This document shows positions 40,484-50,400 of a stretch of DNA of 64,000 nucleotides, piece by piece. The position numbers were made by a program, and so were the translations under genes. Under the pieces are notes generated by a model that saw nothing but the letters and a program-made list of their open reading frames with translations, was not told the DNA's origin and searched no databases. Source of the DNA: Caulochytrium protostelioides (Eukaryota > Chytridiomycota > Caulochytriomycetes > Caulochytriales > Caulochytriaceae); the NCBI GenBank assembly GCA_003615045.1, contig ML014125.1, positions 62,001-126,000 of the forward strand. The letters run 5' to 3'. Position 1 is the first letter of the stretch, and each line of letters opens with the position of its first letter.

Positions 40484-42036
40484 GGAACGGCGTCGGTCCG
40501 CGCCGCGAGTGTCGACAGCGCGCCGTCGCTGTTGACGTGGCTGGGGCCGTGGTGGGCGTGGCGTAGGCCGGCCTCCGGATGCATCGACGGCCGCGGCGGC
40601 GCCGTCGTGGGCCGGGGGCCGGCGGAGGGCAGCAGGTCGGGCTCGGCGGCAGGCGCCGCGGCGGCCAACACCGGCGGCGGCGGCGGCGGCGGCAGAGGCG
40701 GCGAGGTGCTCACGCGCGGGGGGTCGATGGCATGGGCGTGGGCGTGGCTCGGCAGCAGGCACGGCAGCGAGGACGGGCTGGTGGGCATGTGCGCGCGGCT
40801 GGGCTGCAGGGTCGCGCGCAGCGTGGTGGCGGAGTCGCTGAGCAGCGCTTCAAAGTCGGGGAAGCCGTGCGCCACCATCGGCAGGCGCATCTCCTCGCCG
40901 TGCGCGCGCGCGTAGCCGGTCGGCGTCGAGGCTGCCGTCGAGACGAGCGCCGACGTCGACGCCGACGGCGTCAGCAGCGGGGCTGTCGCCATGTGCGGGA
41001 AGCTGTGGCTGCTGCTGGAGCGGTAGTGCCGCACGCGGTCGTAGTGATGCGGCGCCGGGACGGCCGCCTTCGAGACGGCGGTCCAGACGAAGCGGCAGTC
41101 GGAGGCTTGCGGCGAGGGCGAGCCCGAGACGGATGTCTGCGCCGAGGACGACGGAGCCGCAAGATGCCTCAAGCCGCTGACGCTGCCCACGTGGGCGTTC
41201 GCCGCGGCCGCGGCAGGCTCGTCCTGAGCGTGGTGGTGGTGGTGGGCATGCGAAGGATGAGAGGGGTGCCGGGAGTCGGGTCCAGCGCCGGCATTGAGGA
41301 TCGAGATGGCCGCCGGCCACGACGACGACGGAAGGACCGGCACGGCGATGGCGAGGCTGCCGCCGAGGCCGCCGCCGCCGCGTCTTGGCGGCGGCGCGAT
41401 CGCCGCCGCCGTCGATGCGGTCGCCGTCGTCGATGCGGTAGCGGCGGCCGAGGGCGACGGCGCGGGCGACGTGTGCAAGGACAGGCAGGGCGTCGCTGTG
41501 GCCGGCGTCAGGGGCGTCAGGGGCAGATCGATGCCGCCGGCCCCGGTCCCGGGCCGCGTCCAGGATCCCGTCGAGCACGCCGAGGGGTCGCGGGTCCGTG
41601 GCGTGCGTGGCGGGCGCTGCGGCGCACGCCGGGGTGACGACGCCGACGCGGCCGCGGACGGCGCGGCGGCCGGCGGCCACGCGACAATGAGCGGCGTGCC
41701 CGTGTCGCTGCCGACGAGGTCGCGCGGCCCGCTGGACGCCGGCGACGACGGCTCGGGCTCGGCGAAGGGGGGCCGGCACGAGGGCGCCGCGGCGTCGTGA
41801 GCGCCGTGCAAGCGGTGAGCGCCGGTGCCGGTGCCGGTGGCGCCCGACCGGAGAGGAGAGGCGGTGTACGGGTGGTGCAGCGGCAACGGGACGGGATCGG
41901 CAGCGAGGCCGTGGCAGGCGGCCATCGCGGCGGCGGCGGCGGCCGCGTGGGGGGCCGGCGGCGGGGCAGCCTCGCTCGAGGAGAGGTCACGATGGGCGCT
42001 CGCAGCCCTTCCTAGCGGGACCACGGAGTGCGGCAT
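39487..42036 (-). CDS. Polyproline-rich low-complexity protein with duplicated PDFE motif
   Basis: An 849-residue frame from the ATG at 42036; I do not recognise a family. It is rich in Pro, Ser, Ala and His. Three long polyproline tracts (about 455-465, 527-537 and 720-730) could bind profilin, SH3 or EVH1 domains. Two segments resemble each other: VAHGFPDFEALLSDSATTLR (about 387-406) and RHVPDFESLLMDENADVTIH (about 605-624). A basic patch (LLSRRRRTFSQLF) and an Asp-rich stretch (about 635-655) follow the middle region. His-rich runs occur near 265-275. It is convergent with the SHD-like gene. The first exon could be longer, since upstream sequence was not resolved. Gene reality is supported mainly by the uninterrupted 2.5-kb frame. 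Confidence 0.5.
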
Positions 42037-45000
42037 CACACGGCGGTGAGCGCGGGACGCCCCCGCCGTGGGAGAGGGCTCGGAGGCGATCGGAGCGGCA
42101 GTGGCAGCGGCAGCAGTCGACGCGGCCAGTCAGCAGTGCGCATGCGACGGCGGGCGGCGAGCAACAGGCGCCAGCGCCGCGTCGTTGTGTAGAAATCAAA
42201 GAGACGCCCCCTGAGCAGCAGTATGAAAACCGGCGTGGTTCGCAGCGTCGGCAAGCAGCTAGCGGCAAGCGGCCACCCATGCACTCCTTCGAGTCGGTGA
42301 GCTGTGTTGTGGCGCGATCGAGGATGGATCACTCCCCGGCGACGCGAGCCCTCGTGGCACGTGGCAATGGAGGGCGACGGCACGCCGATCGACAGCGTGA
42401 TGATGATCGGCGGTGTTCCCGGTCCAAGGCGCCAATGCGACGGTCACGTGCCGATCAATGCTTTCGGGTGGGCGAGCGATCGGGTGCGCGGGCTGGTGGC
42501 GGCTGCTGCGGCGGGCGGCGGCGGGCGGCGGCGGGCGGCGGCGGGCGGCGGCGGCGGAGGCGAGCGGGGGTGGCACAGGCACCGGCGGGAAGGAAAGAGC
42601 GGAGGCGCTGTCCGTCCGACGTTCGAAGCCGCCGCCGCCGCCGCCGCCGCCGCCGATGGCTGTGGCCGCCGTGGACGCCGCCGCCGCCGCCGGGGCCAAG
42701 GAGCCGTGTCGATGGGAGGCGCACCCACGCGGCCGGGGGCCGGTGGCACGGGCGCCAAGCACCGGCCGCGGGTCGCGGCGCGGCGCGGAACAGAACGGAA
42801 CGGAACGTCGGCGCCGGGAAGGCGGCGCGAGAGACGGTCGATGCCAGGGGATCTCCGGAAACGCGCGGGGCCAGGGCTCACGACGATCGCGAGGCGCTCG
42901 TGGTCGTAGCCGTCGTTCAAGGGCTTCGAGGTCGGTCGGCCTACCAGCGCCGTACCACGTTGCAGTATCACGCTGCCGTCGTCGTTGTCGCCGCTGTCGC
43001 CGTCGCCGCGTCTTTGTACGAAAGACTCGCGATGGCGACGAGGAAGCAACTGACCAAGGGCAATGCCCTTGCGATCAGAGATCAGCGCGGAGGGGCGAAG
43101 GCCAGGCCAGCGTGGTGGTGGCGGAATGAAGGCGACTTGTCCCTCAGCATGCACAAGGGCGCTAGGAAGTCTATGTAGATCCAGAGGCGTATTGCACGGG
43201 AAGAGCAAGGACGATGAAGGGATCAAGGAATCAAGGGCCGTCTGAATGCGCACGCCCATCCACGGACGAACATCCAGCCTGATCAGAGAGTGATAGACAA
43301 TAGTCGTGAACGGAGGTGGACCACTCGTCTTGAGGGCTGCTCCGTTTCGGGCTGGACCACGTCATGCAATCGCATGCGAGGGAGTGCGATCCCAAGCGCT
43401 GCTAGGCGAGCAAGCGGCGGTGTCAGCTGGGCAGACTATAAAGGATCGATGGCGCACCAACCTCTTCCGCGCCGACGACGACACGCGCACCATCGCACCA
43501 TTCCTCATGCATGATCATGATCATGATGGGCCACCCAGCCCAGAACGCCACAGTTGGACCAACATCTAGCGAGCCGTGCCATACCTTGCCCGACCTCCCC
43601 ACCCACCCAGCCAGAGGCCACAGTCGCAGGCAACGGCCGTCGGTACTTGTGAGTTCTGACGCGGCCATCGATGCTGCGGCGTCTCCCACGAAGGCTGCGG
43701 CCGGCGGGATCAGCAGCGGCAGCGTCTCACCCTGGCTCTGCCGCGCCGCGTGAGTCATGGGACGTGGTGGCCCGTGAATCCCGTGAAACGCCGTGTCCGG
43801 GTGCTTCCGCGCCGTCCTTCCGAACGTCGATCCCGCCTCCGCCACACAACCAGCTCCGACCGCCGCGCCGCGCGATCGTGGAACCCCAGGGACTCCCCAG
43901 GGACTCCCGCCTGGCGTGTCGACGACGTTGTCTCTGGCCATGTCGAGCGGCCAATGGATGGAGAGAATGATGATAGCAGCTGTGGCGTTAGCGGCGGCCG
44001 GAGCGACGATGGCAGCCCTCGCCCACTCGATGGCCATCGCCATCGCCACCGCCGCGGCATCACCACGATCGCGTGGAGCGCGATGCGGCTCAGGTGCGCT
44101 GTGAGCAGCGGTATGAGTGTCACCGCCGTGAGTGTCACCGCACACCCGCAGAGCTCGATCGCGGCGCCGGCCGGGTGTTTCTCGGCGCCCCTCAAGCCCC
44201 AGCCGATCTCGGGCATGGTCCCATGGTCCCATGGCGACCACGCCATCGCCTCTGGCCTCGCCGCCGCGATGTCGGGTCGCCGCCGCCACGACGCCCCGCC
44301 GTCCCCGGCGGCTCGGGCCATGCCGTGCGCCAGCATCATGCGGCCACCCGCAGGATGCCGCGGACCATCACAACCGATCATACCCGATCATCGGGTCGAC
44401 CTTCCGAGGGCGTTTGTTGTTCCGGCGACAGGGACGCGCGGCGGGGGGCCTCACACACCGTCCCCATGGACCACAGCGCGCTGGCGGGCCATCCACCATC
44501 GTCATCCACGATGAATTCCCGGGAGCGGGGCCGGCCGGCGATGCTGGCGGTCGCGAGGAAGCCCTGGCGAAGCGTCGCCTTCTCCAAGCTGGCCGCTGGC
44601 CGCGCCACCATGGCCACACACCCTACAGCGAAGGCTCCGGGTGCCCACGGCCACGCGTCGAGCGTCGTGCCGTCTCGCTGCTGGTCCTGCTGGCCGCGAT
44701 CGGGTCGGCGCCGAGCAGGCCCGCGACAGAAGCCGCCAGCGGCGGGGCCGCGGAAGCGATCGGAAGGGGCGCGCGCATACGGATGACCGTCGCCTACGGA
44801 TGGCCGATGGCCGACCCACCGTCGGCCACAGTGTGGCGCTCCCGGCCAACGCCACAGTTTCCGATGGGAGCAGCCCCCCGACGAGAGGGATGCGCGAAGG
44901 CGAAAGGTTCATATTCTCGATGATGGGTGTTCGCGACGACAGGGCCGACATTGGCCGATAGGCGAGAGTGGTTCCATGCATCGTGTATGGAACGGGTGGG

Positions 45001-45549
45001 ATCGCGCTACCCTTCGCCGGATAGCACCGGAGGTCGGGAGGGGGTCGACGGGATCCGTTGTTCTTGTCGCGTCGTTCGGGTGAGTGTTGGGACGATCGTG
45101 CTGGCGAACGGTTACATCCAGGGACACGGGATGGCGATGCCGCGATGCCGGCCATGGACACCGCGGAACACTTCATTGGCGAGAAAGGTGAGCGAACAGC
45201 GACCACGGGCCGCTCCAGCATGACTATAGACTCACCTCATGCGTCCCTCCCCCCGCGCAGGCGCAGCAAACACTGTCGACGACGAGCGCAGTGCGACGGC
45301 ACACATGCGATGCCCACGCAACACGACTCGGTCACCGAGAGACATGGCCTCTGATGCTTCTACATAGCCATCGGGCGACTCTGGCCAGGACGAAGACCTA
45401 CGTGGAGCCTCCAAAGTCGATCCTGTACAGGCCTCTTGGGCGTAGCAGCGATCCATGATGGAAAACAGACGCTGAGTCATACCGCGCCAGTCGTCGCATC
45501 CTGGCGCTTCGTCCGCCCTTTTCGCCTGCTGACCGGGCACTGCAGCGTG
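42037..45549. other. Long gene-free region (divergent upstream region)
   Basis: About 3.5 kb with no frame that I can support. It separates the divergent polyproline-rich gene and the Ala/Pro-rich gene. It contains a G-quadruplex-type decamer array (42511-42550), a GCC run at about 42628-42653, and a less GC-rich stretch at 43150-45450 with short direct duplications (for example GGTCCCAT at about 44218 and 44225). Unannotated 5' exons or a non-coding RNA cannot be excluded. Confidence 0.5.
42511..42550 (+). repeat. Decamer tandem repeat GCGGGCGGCG x4, G-quadruplex type
   Basis: Four perfect 10-bp units place four GGG runs 7 nt apart, which satisfies the usual G3N1-7 quadruplex rule. It lies about 0.5 kb upstream of the polyproline-rich gene, in non-coding DNA. 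Confidence 0.85.
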
Positions 45550-47283
45550 ATGGTGGTCCCCGGCCGGCCGGTCCAGAAGGGCCATGGCCCGCACGGCTTC
45601 CGCCCCCCACCCGCCGCTGCTCCTGCGGCTCCAGCGGCCACGGCGACTCCTGCCGCTGCCCCCTCGCGCCGTCCACGGTCAGCCGTGCCTCGCGCTGGAC
45701 GGCCATCCGTCGCTCCAGAGGGTCGCCCGTCCGTCGCAGCGACGGCGGGGGCAGCGGCGCCCGCGACGCCCGTGACCACGACGGCGATCACGCCCGCGAC
45801 GCCCGTGACCACGACGGCGATCACGACCACCGCCGCCGCGGACCGCTCGCTGGCCGACCCGCCGGCCGCCCATGGCGCCGTGGGCGCCGCGACCGCGACC
45901 GCTGCGGCGCCGGTGCCACCGACATCCGTCGCGACCGACGCCACCGTCGCGAGCAGCATCGCGAGCCTGAGCGGCAGCTCCTCCATGCTGCCGACGCCGC
46001 TCGTCTCGCCCGGCGCGCCGCTCATCCGCCCGCCCTCCGCGGTCGCGGTCGCCGTGGCGTCCGCCGCGCCGGGGCCCGACGCCGCGCCACGGACGCCGCC
46101 GCCTCGCATCGCCGGCGCGGCAGCACGGCCGCCGCGGGCGTCGGCGGCGCCGGCGTCTCCGGCCTCTCCGCGGCTCGTGAGCCGATCCCGTCCGCTCCGA
46201 ACCCCGCTGACGGTCGGACGGCCGCCCGCGACGCCTTCCAGCACCGGCACCGCGGCCTGGAGCCGTCCCGCGGCGGCGGCGGCGGCGCTCGTCCCGCCGC
46301 GGCGCCCGACGCTGCTCGCCCGCCAGTCGAAGCGGCAGGTCGCCAACGCCGTCCTCACCCTGTGGAAGGCGTCGGCATCGACCGACCCCCCGCCGTCACC
46401 GCGGACGGCGTCGGCGCCCGGGGCCGCCGCGGCGCTGCCGCCGATGGCCACGGCGCCGCCACTCGCCGGACCGGGGAGCGCCGCGAGCCTCGCGGCACCC
46501 TTCCGCGCCGCCGTCCACGTGCAGACGCCCCACGCGCTGCTGCACCACCACCTGATGCTCCATGACGGGCAGATGCCCGCGATGCTGCGGTGGATGATGC
46601 GGCCCGCCGATCCTCGCGCCGCTGCCGCCGCCGCCGCCGCCCCGACGCCCCACCCCCTCGCGGCCCTCCGGCTCGCCGCGACGTCCGCACGGTCCTCGAC
46701 CGTCACGGCGTCCCGCAGCACCACGACGCCGCCGGCCTCCGCGCCGCGCCAGCAGTCGCGCACAGTCTCGACGGCCACGGCGCTGGGGTGGACCGCGGCC
46801 CACCCGTCCGCGGCGTCCCCGCGGCGATCGCAGGCGTCGCCACGCCCCGTCGCCGCGCCGCCCCCGCCGCCCGCGTGGCCCTGGCGCGACCCGCACGTGG
46901 AGACGCGGCTCCCGGCGCCACGGACGTCCGCGTCGGCGGCGCGGGCCGCGCGCCGCGCTCTGCCGCCGCCGCCGTTGCCGACGCCGCTGACGACGCCGGC
47001 GCAGCCCCTCGTGCCGGCCGCGCCGGTCGATAGCGCGTCCGGTCACGGCGTGTGTAACTCGGGGCCCGCGCAGCGACTGCACCGCGGGGCCGACGCCGGC
47101 CGCCCCAACCCGCACGCAGGGACGCCGTTTCTGGCCACGACGGCGGCCGCCATGGGGACGACGCCGCGGATCCTGTCAGCCTTCCAGCGGCTCGGCCATG
47201 CCATGACGCCGTACGGGCCGTCCTTCTCGCACGACCATCTGCAAGCGCGGCAGCACCGGACCGCGCTGTCCTCTCTAACCTGA
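45550..47283 (+). CDS. Unrecognised Ala/Pro-rich protein
   Basis: A 577-residue frame from the ATG at 45550 (MVVPGRPVQKGHGPHGFRPP). The frame is open to 45436, but without an earlier ATG. I recognise no domain. It is dominated by Ala, Pro, Ser and Thr. A 33-bp unit is repeated twice in its N-terminal part (residues about 70-91). Less biased patches are RQSKRQVANAVLTLWKAS (about 259-276), LHHHLMLHDGQMPAMLRWMM (about 332-351) and the C-terminal TTPRILSAFQRLGHAMTPYG. It is probably disordered. It is convergent with the GON4L-like gene, 144 bp between stops. A gene is likely because of frame length, but a product cannot be named. Confidence 0.5.
   Translation: MVVPGRPVQKGHGPHGFRPPPAAAPAAPAATATPAAAPSRRPRSAVPRAGRPSVAPEGRPSVAATAGAAAPATPVTTTAITPATPVTTTAITTTAAADRSLADPPAAHGAVGAATATAAAPVPPTSVATDATVASSIASLSGSSSMLPTPLVSPGAPLIRPPSAVAVAVASAAPGPDAAPRTPPPRIAGAAARPPRASAAPASPASPRLVSRSRPLRTPLTVGRPPATPSSTGTAAWSRPAAAAAALVPPRRPTLLARQSKRQVANAVLTLWKASASTDPPPSPRTASAPGAAAALPPMATAPPLAGPGSAASLAAPFRAAVHVQTPHALLHHHLMLHDGQMPAMLRWMMRPADPRAAAAAAAAPTPHPLAALRLAATSARSSTVTASRSTTTPPASAPRQQSRTVSTATALGWTAAHPSAASPRRSQASPRPVAAPPPPPAWPWRDPHVETRLPAPRTSASAARAARRALPPPPLPTPLTTPAQPLVPAAPVDSASGHGVCNSGPAQRLHRGADAGRPNPHAGTPFLATTAAAMGTTPRILSAFQRLGHAMTPYGPSFSHDHLQARQHRTALSSLT
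45758..45823 (+). repeat. 33-bp perfect tandem duplication
   Basis: Two identical 33-bp copies (45758-45790 and 45791-45823) lie inside the Ala/Pro-rich gene and code the repeated TPVTTTAITPA-type segment in frame. Confidence 0.85.
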
Positions 47284-47427
47284 CCTCACCTCACCTGATC
47301 TCTTTCTTTTTCTGAGTCCTTTCTCGACACGGACCGCGCCATCGCGCGGTCGGTCGTCACCGTATGTATGTAAACATGGCGATATCCAGCAAAAATGAAA
47401 AAAAAAAAACGCGTCGCGTCGCGACAC

Positions 47428-50400
47428 TCAGCGCGACGAGGCGAGCGGGATGCGGTGGCCGTCCGACATCCCGGACGGCGGCATCGACCAGCTCAGCTCG
47501 TCGGCGTGCAGCACGGCACCCTCGCCGCGGCGAGCCTCGTCGCTCCCACCGACCTCCGCGCGGTCGCCCCGAGAGGTGCCGGCGGTCGCGGCGCTCTCGG
47601 GGAAAGCGAGCATCATGTCGAACGCCGGGAACGCCGGCGACTCGAACCCGAGGGTCGTGAATTCGCGGTAAGCCTGCGAGAGGGGCATGGCAGCGCTCGT
47701 GGCGGGGGCGGCCGCCTGGGCCGCCGTGGCCGAGGCCGCGGGCGAGGCCGACGTGCCGTGCGAGGCCGCCGCTGGCGCCCGCGGCTCCGCCTTCATGGCG
47801 GGCGGCGCGGCGGCCCGCGGCTCCGCCTTCATGGCGGGCGCCGTGGCGGCCCGGACGGTCGGCGAGGCCGTTTTCAGGGCCGGCCGCGAGCGCAGCCCCG
47901 TCGCGAAGTGCAGGGTCGGGCGGCCCGAGAGCGGCGGGACGGCGACGATCGCGTCGCCCTCGCCGTCGCTGTCGGAGGCCATGTCGTCCACGATGCTGTG
48001 GATGACGGGCGGCGGCGGGGAGGGCGGGGAGGGCGGCGGCGGCGGCCGCGCCGCGCGCGGGGCCGTGAACGTCGCCGTGAACGTCGGCGACCGCGGCGGG
48101 CGTCCGGTGGCCAGCGCGGCCGACGCGGTAGCGGCCGCGGCAGGGGCAGATGGCGGCGCGGTCGGCGTGGGACAGAGCCACTGATGCGCCTGGGCGAGAA
48201 GGAGCGCGCTCGCGTTCCCCGCAGGCAGAGGGCCGGAGGACCGCGGCGCCAGGGGCGCGGCAGCAAACTCGGCAAGCAGCGAGTCGGGCGCGGCCGCCGT
48301 CGTCACGGTGGCCGCATGGGCGCTGCTGTGCGGCGCCAGACTCCAGCTGCTGAAGTCCATGTCGCTAAAGTCGGCCGGCGGCGAGGGCGGCCGCGGCGGC
48401 GCGGGCGCGGACACGTGGGTCAGGGGAACCCGACGGTGCGATCCGGGCGCCGTCGCAGGCAAGGATGGGAGCGACTCGCTCGCCTGCGGCAGCGTCCTGC
48501 CGTGACTCGGCATCGCTAGCGCCGACGTCGTGGTTGCCGCCGTCGCTGGAGTGGTCGTCGCCGTCGACGCTGTCGATGTCGTCGCTGCCGCCGTCGAGGA
48601 AGGCCGCAACGCCATGTGGCGTGAGGCATCAAACGGATTGGGCAGATCCGTGCTCCAGTCGCCATCTGCGGAGGGCAGAAAGGTATCGCCCGAGGGCAAG
48701 AAACCGTCGCTCGTCAACGCATGACTCGCCGGCGTGTCCATGGTATGACGGTGGTGGTGCACGTCGTACCCGTCGCCGCCGTCTGAGGGCATAAAAACGG
48801 CATCAGCCGAGTGCGGCTCGTACGCAGGATGGTGCTGGCGCGCGTGGCTGTTACCGGCCGGGCGCGGTCCTGGATGTAGTTGATGAAGCGGCGGCAACGG
48901 CCCGTGGGCGCCGTCATGATGCTGCGCCCGTGACGCCGAGAGAAGCGCGGATAGCGCGTCATCATGGACCGCGAAGCGGCCCTGGAGCCCTGCCGCGTGG
49001 TGCTCGTGCAGGTCCGGTTCCGACTGCGGTTCCATGAGACTGCCGCGGCGGGAGCGGTGGCCAGGGCCGTGGTCGTGGCCCTGACCATGGCGTGTCAGTT
49101 TCATGAGGGCGCGCTTGTGCACGTGTCGCATCGTTTCTTTGGTGCGCACATGATGCGCCGTGGGCGTGAGCGGCGGCGGCCGCAGCGGCTGGCGCCACGC
49201 CGAGGAGGACGCTCCCCGCGACGACGGCCGCACCGCCGACGCCGATCCGGACGGAAGCGGCATCCGGGCCGCTTCCGGCCGCGGCCGCCGCGCCGTGCTC
49301 TTGCTCTGCGGCGTCCGTCCATCGCGCCGCAGCGGCGTCGCCATCGCCGGCAGGAGAGGCTCGGCGGTCGACAGCGCCGCGGACGGCTTCGACTTGGTCT
49401 TGAGGAACGATTTCAGGGCGCGGAGCAAGGAGTTGGTCGAGACCGGGCGGTGGGCGCCGTCGGCGCTTGCCGGGGGATCGAGCAAGCACGGCCGCTTGGC
49501 TTCCAGCTGCGCCGCCGCAGGCGACGTCCCCAGCCCGGCCGAGCCGAGGGACCGTTTTTGATGCGCCACGACGGGCGATGCGGCGGCGGCCGCGGGCGTC
49601 GCGCCCAGGCCCACGGGGATGGGGCGCGGCGGCTGCGTCAGCTTGCCCGCCGACGTGGGCGCCGGAAGCAGCATACGCGGCCGTGGCGCGCGGGCCGCCG
49701 AGGCCGCGGTCGATGCGGGCGCCGAGACGGACGTCGAGACGGACGCCGACGGCGTTGTTTTGACTGCGGCCACGGCCGACAGCGCGGCGGTGTGGTGCCG
49801 ATCGTGATGCGGCGTCGCGGCGCCCGGGGCCCACAGCGCTGGCTTGATGTCGGGCCCGGGACCCTCCGCCGACGCCATAGCCGGTGGCGCCGTTGTCGCC
49901 GTCGAAGTCGCAACGGCGGCGGCGGCGGTGATGGCGGTCGAGCGGCCGACCAGCGAGGCGGCCAGTGCCATCGAGTTGCCGCGGAGCTGGTCGGCGACAT
50001 CGTCGATGCCGCCCGGCGGCTGCAGAACGAAGTGCGGCCGCAGCGGAATCGAGCACGGGACGGCGATGGCGCCCATGCGCCACAACGCCTCCCACGTGCG
50101 GCGCAGCAGGTCGAGCGGATGCGTGCGCAAGCGGCTCTTTTTGATGATGCCCTCGAGCCCGAACGCCGACCCGATTTGCGCCACAGCGGCCACGAGGAAC
50201 TCGCGCTCCACAACGACGAGCGGCTTATATGGCTGCAGGTAGAGCTGCTTGACCAGATCGTTCTTTTTGCCGCCGCGCGCAATGACGTTGCGGACGCGCG
50301 AAAAGATTTGCTTGTAGCTTTTGGTCGGTAAGCAGTGCGCGCGGATCGATGCAATGTCGCCGAAGCCGAACTGCGCCACGCCAAGATAGAGCAGCTGGTC

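Noticed and set aside
42279-43259. Overlapping 200-300 codon frames upstream of the polyproline-rich gene
   Set aside because: Four frames on both strands are open at once across the GGC and GCC runs, the hallmark of composition; none contains a conserved island.
48964-50331. 455-codon plus-strand frame inside the GON4L-like gene
   Set aside because: Antisense of a disordered and SANT-coding stretch, almost all Arg and Gly; treated as a shadow.
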